The notes under the pieces were generated by a model. It saw only the letters and a program-made list of their open reading frames with translations, made no database searches and was not told the origin of the DNA. The translations under genes and the position numbers were made by a program. From Rhineura floridana (lineage: Eukaryota > Chordata > Lepidosauria > Squamata > Rhineuridae), in contig NC_084489.1 in NCBI RefSeq assembly GCF_030035675.1, positions 46,781,898-46,845,897 of the forward strand: a stretch of 64,000 bases of DNA, read 5' to 3'. Below are positions 11,272 through 23,649 of this stretch, piece by piece (the first letter of the stretch is position 1; every line of letters starts with the position of its first letter).

Positions 11272-11685
11272 TGAAGAAGGCCATATATTATGAGGAAAGG
11301 TTGAAGGTGTTGCGTATGTTTAGCATGGAGAAGAGATTATTAAGAGGTGATATGATGGCTGTTTTCAAATATTTGAAGGAATGTCACACAAGAGATGGAG
11401 ATATTTTTTTTTCTGTTTCTCCAGAGGGTAGGGCAAAAACAAACATGTTCAAATTGGTGGCGGCGGTGAGGCTTATATTAAACATCAGAAAGAACTTTCT
11501 GATGGTATACGCTGTTTGTCAGTGGAATAAATTACCTCAGACAGCAGAGGACTCTCCTTCATCAGAAGTTTTTGGGCAGAGATTGGCAGGAATGCAGTAG
11601 CACTGAATTTCCTGCATCAGCTGGGGGTTGGACTATGAACTTTGAGGTCCTTCCACCTCTATGATTCTTTGATTCTTTTCACTTC
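11272..11685 (+). mobile_element. CR1 3' end with terminal octamer repeat
   Basis: The frame 11271-11600 encodes the CR1 C-terminal pattern: 'ERLKVLRMFSMEKRLLRGDM', 'VFKYLKECH', 'LNIRKNFLMV', 'WNKLPQTAEDSPSSEVF'. The 3' end has 'tgggggttggactatgaact' followed by 'ctatgattctttgattctt', the short tandem repeat that ends CR1 elements. This subfamily differs from the one at 2935 and 27409 but resembles 34204-34582. Confidence 0.88.
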
Positions 11686-11689
11686 AGTT

Positions 11690-14600
11690 TTTGCCTTGCA
11701 AGCAAGCAAACAAGAAAGATTGTTACTAAACTGAAGAATCCTGCTGCTCTGCAATCTACAGCTTGCTGATACAATTCTGAGTATTGATTTGAAAAGTTTC
11801 TGCTTGAAAGGCCTTGCTGAATTCAAGAAGGCCAAATGCTTTGCTTTTCTGTGGATGTGATCCACAGCACTCTTAACTGTGCAAGCTGTTTTCACGTCAG
11901 TGAGGCTTGAACAATCTTCTGTGCAAGCCTCAATGAAAACAATAGGTCAAGTGGAAATTCGGCTTTGGTGGGTGGCATCCACAATCTCACTGAGTAGATG
12001 CTAAGGAGTAGGTGGCCAAAGATATCTTCATTTTGTATGGGCAATTGTTTTCAGGGCTGAATTACTGCTTGATATATTTCCCATTAGTTTCATTGAAGAT
12101 CACACCTACAATCTCTGTCGGAAAGTACTGGACATTTTTAAAATTATAAATACCTCTGGCATTTTCAAAGATGATTTAAAACAAAGTTTACTTGCAAGCT
12201 GTAACCTGAGACCACTGGGAGTGATACCACGGTTTTATTATTCTTCATAGCACAGAGTCAGTCCACAGATATTTCATCCACAATTTTTTTCTGTTACAAA
12301 AATGCATGATGTTAATCTCTGCAATCCTTTATAAACTGACCATAAACCAATGTTTATGGTCGGTTAATCATTGTATTACTTTGCTTTAGGTAATTTAGTA
12401 CATTACCATAATGCAACAATCTACTTAATATAAATTTTAAAGTGAGCCCAGTGAAAGTTGTGGAGCATTAATATATTATGCCTTCTAACCAGAAACTCAA
12501 AAGCACAACCCAGGTTTGAGTGTAGCTCAGCTCTTCTTTGATGGAACTTTATTTTATTATGATGGGCACAGTGCCAAGGCAGTAGGGTTATTTATTGTCT
12601 GTATTGCAGTACAGCCTACCGGCCTCAGTCTGAATTGGATCCCAGTTGTGCAAGGTACTGTGTAAACAGTCTTAGCAGTCTTTTTCAATCTGCCCCACTT
12701 TAACTTGGTCTGAGGAAGGATGTATGTTTAAATTACAGTGCTACAATGTATGAATGACAGAATCTGGCCCACAATAATACTAGCAGGTGTGAGATATCAG
12801 ACAAGGCTGTTTGTGTATTTTATGGTATTTTAATATACCTTAAAGGATATTGGAAACCTTGCTCAGTAGATTTTGGGCCCAATGAAAATTGTAGATGGAG
12901 TGTTACTCATGTAATTGCATAAATCATAACATTTTAGTCCAAATTATGTACCATGAAGTTTTTTCCAACTTCGCATGTTGATATTGGTTTGAACTGGAAG
13001 GAACTAGATAACTTAATCAAACAGGAGAAAATGGTCACTGATGCAATGGTTTCCCTAGAAGCCAGGCTCTAAAATGGAAGGATTAAGATATAGCAAAATA
13101 ATGGGCAATTACAAGCTCATAAGTAAACAGTGGCAGAAGTTAATTACTGGTGGGCTATTTTTACAGGCTATTCATAAAAAACAACTGCTTTTTTCTACTA
13201 ATTTTTCATCCCATAGCAATTGTTTTGCATATTCAGATAATATTTATACTTGTTTCAACAGGTACAATGTACTGGATAACTAGATAAGTAAAAATATTAT
13301 TTGCCCAAGCCCAAATAGCAAATGATATAATCAGGTTCATGATACATCAGTTAGGGATTGATCAGGATAAGTAAATATACCCTTTATATTGATCAATGAT
13401 GACAGGTCAGATGAAGTGGCTTAACTGGAGATGACATCTGTATTTGGAATTTGTTGAACAGGATACCAAGTGGGAGAAATGGTTGTTCTTGGGCCCTCTG
13501 AGCAACTTCAGCAAACATCAGAGCAACCATGATGAACCAAAATGAATGATAAAAATTGAAAAGTTGAGCTTTGTGCTAGTTGCTTGGAACTTTTGCTGAA
13601 TCACATTGACAGTGATGTGAGACATTGGCCTTTTGGTGACGACAAGAACTTGATGGTAAGGTAAAAGAAAACATAATAAGAGAGCAGCAACAGGCTTCTC
13701 AGCACATGTGGAATCATCACATTATTGGATTGTTTTGAAAATGTGTTGGAATATGTCAAAGTAACCCAAGTAGATAACTGCCCCAAAGCACTTTCTCTCA
13801 GCTTATAGCCATCCATAATCTACATCTTGCATAGGTTTGTCTATGTAAATAATGATATTGACGTAAAAGATGGTAAAAAATCTGGTCCAGTTCTTGATGA
13901 ATGTAAAAAGATATCTAGAGACTCATTCACCCACCACCTCCCCTCTCTCTCACGTACTCTCTCACACACTTTTCTCCTTCATGCACTCTCCTCCAGCCAA
14001 AGACAACAGAGTGGTGGCATACAGCACTGATTGGGTAATTATGGACTTTATTCTGAAATGCTACAAAATTTAGAAATTCTTTTTGAAAACTAGGTTGACT
14101 GAAGGAAGTTAGAAAAAGGCCAAATCTTTAGTTAGGTTAGGAAATAGTGAGACTAGGATTCTCATTCAGATTACTCTGATTGTTTTTTCAATGCAATTGT
14201 TATGCTATTCTTACTCCATGTTATTTTATAAGCATTTTCTGGATAAAGCATTGTATATTAATAAACCAACAGATTCATTTAACTTACAATCTTGTGTATG
14301 TTCCACTGATCGTGCTTTTTTCCTCTGACCCATTGGGCTGCTAAAGTGGAACAGGAACATATAGGCTTATACTTAGTTTGGACCCAATCCCATGTTTAAA
14401 GCTATAGTATTTTTCAAATGTTCATAACAGTGAATTTTGTACCAATCATGCATATGGACGCACATCTAGAAGCATGGTTTCCAGTCAACTGTATAGGCTT
14501 TCCATACTAGCATAAAGTTTTCCCACAGGCCTCAGAGGTAGAAGTAAGCTTTTCATCTTCCACTCAGAGTATGACTGATCTAGCACCAAGGGAGCATATT

Positions 14601-16275
14601 ACAACTCCTCAGAGGCAATCTGGGAAACCAGCTTCTCAAAAAGGAATATATTTTCTTGTTCAATACAATTCATTTTTATCGTTCCTTTCCCTCTGCAAGA
14701 GGTAGTGCCAGCACAATGGGCAATATGAAAGGAGGGAAAATGGGAGAAAGGCCATAGGTTTATGGTAGAGCACATGCATTGTATGCAAAGGTCCCAGATG
14801 CTCATCAAGCTATAAAGGTACAAGACAAGGGCAGCTGGAAAACAAACCAAACTCTGGAGAAACAAGCCATGGCTTGTTTGCTCATCTGTGTGAGATGATT
14901 CATGCTTGCTTGAACAAACCATGATTACAGTGAACCGTGGTTTAGCATTATGTGTGAACACAGCCATTGTGTAAGCTATTGACATTGAAGGCACTTGTTG
15001 AAGTGGGTCTGGCTCTGTTTTAAAGCCTTAAGATGCACACTTTCTCTTTCATTAACAGTTATTGCATGACTCTGCGACCAGCAGTCTCATTGTTGAGCGT
15101 TCTGTTTTGATATTTTGTCACGAAGCAAGTAGGATGTATCCTTCTGTGTGTTCTCTTAACAAAACCCAGGCTTTCCCTGTGTGGTGATCTAGTTATGTTG
15201 ATGTATTAAGGCGATCTACTGATTTGTGATTTGCATGTTATATTTGTTTTATACATGTGATTTGATTGTTGGTTTTATGCTGTTCACTGCCATGATAGTT
15301 TTTCTTCATGTTGGTCATTTGCAAATAATAACAAAAAATTACCAAAGCCACCACAAGAATGAGTAGACCAGTGTTTCCTTCCTGGGACTCCATTTTCTTT
15401 CTGTCTTACCTTGTTACTCCAAATTGTGTCTCTTGGTCCATATGTATGTGTATATACATATATATGTATGTCAGAAGAAGAACCAAAAATGGGCAGACAA
15501 GGTCTCCGTCCATATGGTTTTATTTGTGTTCTGCTGGTGCAGTTATAGTCATACAGTAACTAACATAATTTTTTAGTTTTATTATCACCTCTAAAAAGAG
15601 TCAGAAATGTGAAAATTGAAGCCAGAAGGTTTGTATCACAGGATTAATTAGGCAAGGCCAAGTGGAGTCACACTCCCTCTGGCAGTGAGCGCCTCAAGAA
15701 GGTGCCTGCCTTCAATTATAGAGCGCACAAAGCAATTAAAAACCGTGTTTCTTTTTCCTGAGGTGTTACTTGTTATTTGATAAATCTCTTTTTTTTAAAA
15801 AAAAAGTTCTCTGGAGATCTGAACTGGCTGGAGGTGCAATCTTCGAAGGCAGATATTCATGAAAAAATGATTCAGCAGTAGCCTAAATTCAGCCGGTTCA
15901 AAGTCAACCTGAAGGGAATGCACACCACAATCCTAGGCTGACATTTTATTGGTCATTTTTTGAACTATGTACACGCAGATTCTGAAAGACTAGATAATCT
16001 AATGTCCAGGTCTTGTGGATGTCCAGAAACAAGATTTTTTGCCAAACTACAAATTTTGCTACAAGAGCAACACCCCAATCTATCACCTGGATAAAAAAAG
16101 TTAAATATTGGCTACTCTTCCTGGATATTTGTGTATGGAGCAGTAAAGAGTTAATTGTTGGTGGGGTGCTTTTCCTCTATTTGAAGCTGCTTGTAACTTA
16201 GTATGTGCTGGGAGAGTGTTGATGGGTTACATGGAAAGGGAAGCACCCCCTTTGTTGGGGTGGGTGGGTCATGGT
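11690..16275. other. 4.6 kb of unassigned AT-rich DNA
   Basis: I see no gene, exon-like frame or clear repeat here. A few open frames of 60-130 codons (for example 14599-14994 minus) have no domain and no codon pattern that suggests coding. Short TA/TG-rich microsatellite-like runs occur near 15440-15475. The sequence could be intergenic or intronic. Confidence 0.5.
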
Positions 16276-16399
16276 TAGAGATGTGAAGGCCTGGGGGGAA
16301 AACCTGTGTTTTTTAAAAAAAAACTTAAAAAAATATGGAAAAAATGATGTGGAAACTTTTTTTCCTGAATTCCCCCCCCCCCAAGCCTTCACATCTCTA
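16276..16399. mobile_element. hAT-like MITE, 124 bp
   Basis: The terminal inverted repeats TAGAGATGTGAAGGC are identical over 15 bases on both ends and continue into a G-run / C-run. The flanking 8 bases are gtcatggt (16268-16275) and gtcatggg (16400-16407), 7 of 8 identical. The loop is A- and T-rich. Open frames across it on both strands are shadows. Confidence 0.85.
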
Positions 16400-16665
16400 G
16401 TCATGGGTAGAGGAATATGTGGAACTGGGGGAGGGAAAAATAAATGCAGGTCAGGCAACACATCAGCCTCTCCCTTAGATGAGGGTAGAGAGATTTCCTT
16501 CCAACCAGCCTTCGGTGATCCCGGTGCTGCTTTTAAATGCCTCTTATAAGTTCTCACTCACTCACAATTTGATTGTGGTTGAGAAGGCCACATATAACTG
16601 GGACTTGGGTGGGTGAGTTGGGAGGAGTTAATATTTTCCAACTGTGCCAACCTGGGTATAGGATC

Positions 16666-16795
16666 ATAGAACAGTAGGGTTGGAATGGGCTATAAGGCCA
16701 TTGAGTCCAACCCCCTGCTTAGTGCAGGAATCCAAGTTAAAGCATACCCACAGAATCACAGAATAGTAAAGTTGGAAGGGTACTTGGTTGAGCGT
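16666..16795 (-). mobile_element. CR1 3' end fragment
   Basis: On the minus strand this ends in the CR1 octamer region ('ggatcatagaacagtaggg' here). It carries 'ccattgagtccaacccc' and 'gtgcaggaatcc', the same tail as the plus-strand CR1 at 34480-34582. A second start of the tail motif, 'agaatcacagaatagtaaag', lies at about 16752, so the end may be duplicated or two copies may abut. Confidence 0.75.
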
Positions 16796-16841
16796 CGGGG
16801 TAAACTGGTGGGGAGAGAAGGTTGCTGTGATCTAGCAGAAT

Positions 16842-16866
16842 TCTCTCTCTCTCTCTCTCTCTCTCC
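16842..16866. repeat. (CT)n microsatellite
   Basis: About twelve uninterrupted CT dinucleotides. It is the cause of the repetitive Ser-Leu and Arg-Glu frames on the two strands here. Confidence 0.95.
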
Positions 16867-16869
16867 AGC

Positions 16870-17375
16870 CATGTACCAGTCCAGAGTTTTTGTATTTAAT
16901 GTTGGGCCAGTAATAAATAATAAATGATAATATGCATCCATTCTGACACAACTTAGTATTGTATTTTTTGCTATGTTGCCCCCTAGTCTCTGCATTTAGA
17001 ATTGCTTTAATTTTCCCTCTGTAGCAATGTCAGCAACTGATCCGGCCACATTGCCTATTATTATGTATTGATTGGCTCCTTTTTGTACCCCTACCTCTCT
17101 TCTGTGAGGAATCTTCCACTCCTACAATAATAAAACATGGCAGGGTTTTCATGAGGCAAGCCATTGGATTTTCACCCCAAAACATATTCTAGGAACAACT
17201 TTGGACCAACCTCTGTGTGCCCCAAAAACGTTTGTACAGTGGAAGTCAGAGATACTCATGGTGGATCTGTGGATGTAAAAAGTGATTTGCTTGCCATGAT
17301 GGCTTTTATGGAAGATATTGATGTAACATATTGAAAGGCTCAGTCTAGACAGTAGCCCATACAGAACCACTCTAT
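16870..17375. other. Unassigned DNA
   Basis: No gene or repeat recognised between the microsatellite and the tRNA-derived SINE. Confidence 0.4.
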
Positions 17376-17379
17376 ATGG

Positions 17380-17527
17380 GGAAGAGCTGTACCTCAGTGG
17401 TAGAGTATCTGCTTTGCATGCAGAAGGTATCAGGTTCAATCCCTGGCATCTCCACGTAGGACTGGGAGAGAACCCTGCCTGAAACTCTGGAGAACTGCTG
17501 CCAGTCAGTGTAGACAATACTATAAAG
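17380..17527 (+). mobile_element. tRNA-derived SINE, 3'-shortened
   Basis: The head 'gctgtacctcagtggtagag' with 'ctttgcatgcagaaggt' and 'caggttcaatccctgg' carries box A and box B of a tRNA, closest by eye to a tRNA-Ala type. The body contains 'gagagaaccctgcctgaaac' and 'ctgccagtcagtgtagacaa'. Other copies in the window are at 32706-36105 (split), 36487-36572, 42365-42488, 48900-48982 and 49326-49512. Fuller copies end in a CR1-like 'ttcctatgtt' tail. Confidence 0.85.
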
Positions 17528-17717
17528 CAGTATTCCGAGTCCTAAATAAAGCTTGTCTCCCCCAAACTAGTCGTTTTCACAGACTCACTTTCCTGTCCGT
17601 TCACAATGCTCAGCAGAATGCCTTTCTATGGGTTCCCATGACCAATTGTCCACAGACACCTAGAAGAACAACATATAGCACAAGCACCCCACCCCAATGA
17701 TCTGGCGCCTTGCTCTA

Positions 17718-18480
17718 CAGTAGCGGTAGGCAACCTGGCATTCTGTCCTGTTCAGAGCGGGAGCCACGAGGCTGAGACACAGGTGCAATTAACTCTTGTT
17801 TTATTAAAGTAATGGATACATCAAAAGCAGTGCGCTTCATAAGAATCTCTACGCTAGCTCACTAGAATTCCCTAACTACACTCTAGACATGCTATGCAAC
17901 GTGTGAAGGAAGTTGACTCAGCAGCTTAAACCGGAAAGCTGCAGTCTTAAGTAGGGAAAGTCTTTGATCGTAATCTCTGACTCCTGCGCAAGTCCAACCT
18001 CTGTTCTGTCCGTTTCTCACGGCATCGCGAGTGGGGTGATGGGGTGTGTGCCTCCAGCAGCTCATCCGAAAGAACCGGCTCCTTAGCAACAGGCTCTAGG
18101 TTGGGGGAGCGGAGACGCACTTGGAGGCTCCCTCGAGCCGCTCGGTGAAGAGGGAGTTAATGCATGCTCAGAGGCAACCTCCGACGGCTCCTCTGATCTG
18201 TCTGGGGGTGGTGTGCTCTCTTCTTCGGATATCACGACATCTGCCTCACTCTCCCTCCCAAGGTCTTGTTCAGACTCTACCACTCCTGCGTCTTCTGTGC
18301 CTCCTGGCAGCTGGGGAGTCTGAAGCTCATCTCTTCCCTCTCCCAAGCCCTCGTGGGTGAGCAGAAGCTCAACACATTCTGGACTTCAGCTCTCAGCAAC
18401 CCTGACCCTTGGCCATGCTGGCTAGGGCTGTTGGGAGTTGTAGTCCAGAACATCTGGAGGGCACCAGGTTGCTTAAACGT
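17718..18480 (+). mobile_element. hAT-type MITE split by a solo LTR
   Basis: 17718-17743 (cagtagcggtaggcaacctg and following) is the left end and 18375-18480 is the rest, with 'ggccatgctggctagggctg', 'gggagttgtagtccaga' and 'ggagggcaccaggtt'. This is the common squamate MITE type whose other copies are listed separately. The LTR lies exactly between the two copies of the 5-bp duplication cattc. Confidence 0.8.
17744..18374 (-). mobile_element. Solo LTR, 631 bp (fossil)
   Basis: This is a lone long terminal repeat of a Gypsy-like or related LTR retrotransposon. It has TG...CA ends on the minus strand (starts tgttgagcttctg, ends gaacaggaca) and an exact 5-bp duplication, cattc, at 17739-17743 and 18375-18379. 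On the minus strand an AATAAA signal lies near 17805, in the expected place before the 3' end. A short acidic, Pro/Ser-rich open stretch (18083-18346) resembles the ends of LTR-overlapping coding regions. The body of the element is gone, presumably by LTR-LTR recombination. It is younger than the MITE it sits in. Confidence 0.85.
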
Positions 18481-18530
18481 GGTCTACACTATGATACATG
18501 AATATTTCACTAATGGAAAATGAATATAAG

Positions 18531-18602
18531 TATTAAAGGTTGTAAATTTGTACTTTAGATGAACATTTACCTAGACATGTATAAACTTACAACCTTTAAT
18601 AG
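18531..18602. repeat. 72-bp hairpin, possible tiny MITE
   Basis: The arms 'tattaaaggttgtaa' and 'ttacaacctttaata' are exact inverted copies of 15 bases around a loop of about 42 bases. The termini are TA. A Tc1/mariner-type MITE would fit but the evidence is thin. Confidence 0.45.
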
Positions 18603-18604
18603 TG

Positions 18605-20326
18605 TTAAAACTGTTCTGTAACTGGCTGGTACACACTGAACTGCTTCAAAAAAAGATATTGGTGTTTTGTTTTTTCATTGTGATTATTGGCCATCTTGGA
18701 TATCAGTGTCATATTTCAATACTATTGAAAATGTACAAAGGCTCCTTGCCTAAATTTGATTTCAGTGGCTTAAAATGCAACCCTCTTCCCAAAACATTTT
18801 AAAAATTATTTTTATAAATGTTTTGCACAAAACATACATAAAAAGGAAAACAACCAAATAGGCAAATAAAAAGTTAAAGCCAGCTGTTGGTAAATTTAAC
18901 ATATGAAAGGTATTTAACGTATGCAAATCATCTACCAAGCGTATCTCTCCATAAATGACTGTGTGAGGATGGAGGATTTTGATCTGAATTATTAATACAT
19001 TTAATAAATGAAAACCATGTGAGGTCAGATTTGTCTTTCTATGTATGACTTTGTGCTAGTCTAATCTATGAGGTCAATTTCTCCACCAAAGCAAATGACC
19101 AAACTGTGCCATACCAAGAATTCAAAGAAAGACCTTCCAAGGTATGGCATTTGTTAGTAATTTCAATGTGTGAGTCACCGTATCAGTAGAAGGATTAATT
19201 CTTTCAAAAGCAAATCTTGAAATGTGAGCACTGGAGCCATGATGAGTGGTTGATCATAATAAGGGCAATAGAGAACACAACAACCCAAAATGACTGGATT
19301 AAGGGAAATTTCCACCAAATGTGTAAATAGGCCCCAAGATTACACAGTCTCCAGCAATCCTGGCTAGTTGTGTCAGTTATCCGAGACAATTTAACTGACA
19401 TTGTATACCATTTGTGAATGACCTTCCTGCCACAAATGTTTTGATGCTTTTATCTATCATGTAATGGCAATGTCTAACAAAGATTTGCACTTAGCCGAAT
19501 TTTGTGATGCAGTTCTCTAATCAGTGTGTACAAAATGCATTATATTAGGAGAAATGGCTTGCAAAAATGTGTACATTGATCAAAACTGCATACTAAAATG
19601 TGTTTGCTGCAGCATTCTGCAGTGGCTGCAGTTTCTGAGTCAAGTGCAAAGGAAGGCCCCAAGAGAGTGCATTGCTGTAATCCAGTCTTGAAGTCACCAT
19701 ACAGAGAATTGCCTTTTGTTAAGTAGGACACATGGACACTTACCAGTAGGAAAGCAAATTAACTCATACTCTGGGTCAATAAAAAACTTGTTGCTGAGCT
19801 TGCTTGGGTCTAGCCTTAAATGGCTTGGTCAGACCAGGCAAATGCTAAATTTACAGCAACAGAGTTGCTTCCAAATGGTTGATTTCGACAATAATAGTTG
19901 TAACCAACTGCAAGATATGTTGCCGTACAAACATCTCATTCTCCATCCTTAATTCTAGTTGATTAATTAAAGAGGATGGAGGAACGCAGCTAATCATGGC
20001 CTTTTTGACGCTCTTAATCACATTTGAAGAGAGTTTGACTGAATTGTTGAACAAACTATTCAGATCGTTTCATTCTGTATTTTGCTAGGAGCATTTCCTG
20101 TACTATTTTGTGGGTGGGATGAAGGATCAGTGCTGTCCGCCTGTTCTTAAAGCTTTAGGGGAAGATGACTCAATCAGTGCTATTATTGACAGTATTCTTA
20201 GTATATAACTGGATAAGGAAGAATTTCATTTAAACACAGAATTTCTGTGTTGACATGTGACTTACCTGATATTCCAGTCAGTGATTCCTCCCCCTTGATA
20301 ACAACCTGGCGCATCTCCTGTTAATG
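18605..20326. other. Unassigned DNA with two repeat fragments
   Basis: No gene seen. 19485-19608 is a fragment of the AT-rich MITE found at 10908-11271 ('ttttgtgatgcagttctcta', 'tgtacaaaatgcattat'). 19610-19700 on the minus strand reads as a piece of L2 reverse transcriptase ('SRLDYSNALSWGLPL', 'LTQKLQPL'). The rest is unrecognised. Confidence 0.55.
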
Positions 20327-20500
20327 TAAATGTAAATTACTGCCTTCAAGTCGACCCTATGAATAGGGTTTTCATGGGGCTGAGAGGCAGTGACTGGCCC
20401 AAGGTCATCCAGTGAGCTTCATGGCTGTGTAGGGATTCGAACCATGGTCTCCCAGTTCGTAGTCCAGCACCTTAACCACTACACCACACTGGCTCTCATA
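20327..20500 (-). mobile_element. Sauria-type SINE with 15-bp target duplication
   Basis: Minus-strand SINE of the same family as 606-822, with the BovB-like tail ('ccttcaagtcgaccctatga') on the left and the tRNA-like head on the right. It is bounded by an exact 15-bp duplication, catctcctgttaatg, at 20312-20326 and 20501-20515. It lacks the segment between 'tcatgg' and 'ggctgagaggcag' that the other copies have, so it is internally shortened. Confidence 0.92.
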
Positions 20501-20515
20501 CATCTCCTGTTAATG

Positions 20516-23435
20516 GGACTCATTTAATATTAGAGGACCCTTTCAAGAATTAGTGACCTATTCTTACTTATTTTTTGGTATGGTATAGTGGAAGTTCTCT
20601 ACATTCATCAGGAAGTACTCTTCTAATTTTCTGAAGGCCCATGATGTTTTACTGCTTTCTCCCCAGCTATGTGCAAATCATGTAATCAAGCAAATGTTAA
20701 TCATGCATCTGCTTATTTCTTTGAACTATGTAGAAAACATAATTTCTGTAGGCTTTGACCTCAACATTTTTTACTCTTTGATCTTTGGATAGCCACAACC
20801 TACTGGTCAAAGAGCATGGATGCAAGCACCAATGTGAAGACAACATAATATGATAAGTAGGATGTTGACACAGATACACAACTATCACATGTACAATGGA
20901 ATGCCATGCCAGAAAGTTTTCCTGCTCCACTGAAATGAATGAGAGCTGTGGCAAAACATAGGGAGACTCTCTCTATGTCTCTGGCCTAGTGTGGACTACC
21001 AGGATGATGCTGACCATCAACATGATTGTGCACAGCCATTCTCTTCACTAAAAGTGAAGACATTATGTTCTGCAGACACTGGCTTTTGTTGTAACAACTT
21101 TTTACATTTTACTCACTGAGAAACCATAATTCAGGGAGTGGTCAGAGACATTCACAAAAAACATTTTGCAGAATCCTCCCTTTGACTGAGGACATAGCTA
21201 CACATTATGTGTAAAATGCATGTAATTGAAAGAGAAGCAATTTCAGGAGAAGTATTTAAAAAGAGAGGTAGCAAAGGGAAGAGATGGTTAACCTTTTTCC
21301 TCCTTGACACTTTGATGTTCTAAATGTAAGAAAGATGCTATCTATTATTTTGTCCTCATTTCTTGTCCTCAACTCACTTACCATTTGTGCCAGTTTGTCA
21401 CTAGATATCCATTCCTTGCAGACTCAAATCAAATAATATGAATGTGACTAAAAACCCATTTTAGACTGGCTATATTGGACTACTCTTTCCTGCAATATAG
21501 TTTAATTTTATTGGAATTCCTTTTGTATGACACATGACTGACAGATGAGAAGATTAAAAACACAACCTTTCAGAGGCAATCCTAGTGATTCTCAACCATA
21601 GTCACAATTAGTGTAGAGTTTTGGACACAAGGATCTCATTGGTATCAATAAATTTCTGTGAGCTTCATTTTGGGCGGTGTCTACAGAGAAAGGGCCTACA
21701 GTAATGTATTTTTACATTCTAAGCTGAAGGGGGGGAAACAGCACCCAATTCATCACGCAGAAAAGAATGAGTTGGATGCATTTATATTCTGAACCAGATA
21801 AATGCAAACTTCAACAACATCACTTATTTTGAGAACTGAAGTCCTACAGAAGCCACAGGATGACAACTATGATATCAACATTTTGTGTTTGTCCTGCATT
21901 TTCTAGTAATTTCTAAAAATGGTATGAGTCCTTACAGTGGATAAAACAAGAACTGTTAAAATATATTTGATTTAATGACAATGCCTGTTCTACAGAATTT
22001 TATTTCATTTGATCAACGCGGAAAGGATAAAATTGCAGAACGATTATTCTTGGTTAAACTCTATCTGGCAATCTCATTAACAGAAAACTTCACTAAGTGC
22101 CTTGGCTAGGCTTGGGGGTGCGGGAGAGAAGCAGGAAAGTGTCGCCATGTATAGCAGCAATAAAAGTAAACAGTAGTAACAGCAGAAAAGAGACATCATT
22201 TGTCTGAAATGTTAATACTTGTATTATATTCTAATATGGAAAGCATATTTTGTAGTTTTAAAAAAAACATTCTTGCATGCATAAGTGTATGCAATACACT
22301 TATAATTCTACTTGCAAATCCCAGGAAATGCAGAATATCAAAATTTAATTAGGAAGGGCTCACTGGATTACAGAGTAGCAAATTTTATTCAATTTCTTTA
22401 TAAAATAACATTCAGACACTAATTTAATAGACTGCTGTATGTGCTTTGCTAAGTATTGCTACGATAGGTTTGAAACTCTTTTTGATAAGTGCAAAATATT
22501 TTTTCCCTATGTTATCATGTGCACAAGTCTGAATCCAACTCCTGTTCAAGTCACTGGGGTTGGGTTGTATTATTTTTTAACACACATCTGCAGTTATATC
22601 GGTGTTTGTAACAGATTCACAATTAAAAATACATTTCAATAGCAACTTTCTATAAATATCCCATGAATCATGGCAGAAAACTGGATTCTTTACAACTCAG
22701 CTGTGGCCTCTCTGTGACATGAGGTGGTGCCATCTACTGACAGCTGAGCTACACCAACAACAGAATCATGTGATGATGTCTTGGTGGATTGTGCGACTTC
22801 AGACTGCAGGATGGGATTTCATGTCTGAATGCTCTTCTATATTTAAAAATAGACAAATAAATAAATAAAATTAGACACTGGAAGACAGCATGTCAGAGAA
22901 ATGAGCTCTAGTTTTATAGGGTTGCATTTAAACAGATGATCCACTATCGCCCCTACAGTCGGATTGTAAAGTCCAGAAAGTCCATGTGATTGTGTTGATT
23001 CTCTGGCTCAGAATCAGCCCCGTGTGATGGATTAATTAAGTCAACCTTTCTCAGTCTGCGGAACATGGCTTTTTCTCCTTTAGGGGAAGGTGAAAACTGG
23101 CAAAATATGAAGAGCTGTCTACTTTCTCTAAAATTCCAATATATAAGGATAATAAATAATAGGAAAGGAGATTAATGGCTATTTCTTTTCAGGGTTCCCG
23201 CATCACCTTCACCCAGGCCGTTCCAGGTAAAAGACCAGAGTAGCCAAACTCAGGACATTTATCTGTTCATGCCTTGATACCCACAAGCTTTCACCTCACC
23301 GTTTTTAATAAGTAAGGAGCAATTAAACCACTATCATTACTATACTAGGAATTAGACCATCCTTAACACATGCCATCTCTTTTGTTGCCCAAGAAAGATG
23401 GCCCATCACACTTGATAATTCAAATTGTTCATAAC
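20516..23435. other. 2.9 kb of unassigned AT-rich DNA
   Basis: No gene or known repeat recognised. The frames are short and without domains. A small (aaat)n patch lies at 22852-22870. Confidence 0.5.
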
Positions 23436-23645
23436 AAGAGGTACATAAAAATAGGTCTGCTAGATCAGACCAAAGGTTCATCTAATCCAGCATCCTGTTC
23501 TCACAGTGGTCAACCAGATGACTATGGGAAGCCTGCAAACAGGACCTGAGTGCAACACCACTCTCCCCATTTGTGATTCCCAGCAACTGGTATTCAAAAG
23601 CATACTGTCTCTGACGGTGGGGATAGAACATAGCAATCAAGGTAA
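23436..23645 (-). mobile_element. CR1 3' end fragment, diverged
   Basis: It carries 'cagcatcctgttctcacag', 'gggaagcctgcaaacagg' and 'cagcaactggtattcaaaag', matching the minus-strand CR1 3' region at 2950-3110 with many substitutions. It is clearly older than the two young CR1 copies. Confidence 0.75.
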
Positions 23646-23649
23646 TTCA

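Noticed and set aside
16198-16557. Overlapping frames on both strands
   Set aside because: They cover the 124-bp palindromic MITE and its A/T and C/G runs.
17380-17460. A genuine tRNA gene
   Set aside because: Box A and box B are present, but the sequence continues into the SINE body and several diverged copies exist; the acceptor stem does not close.
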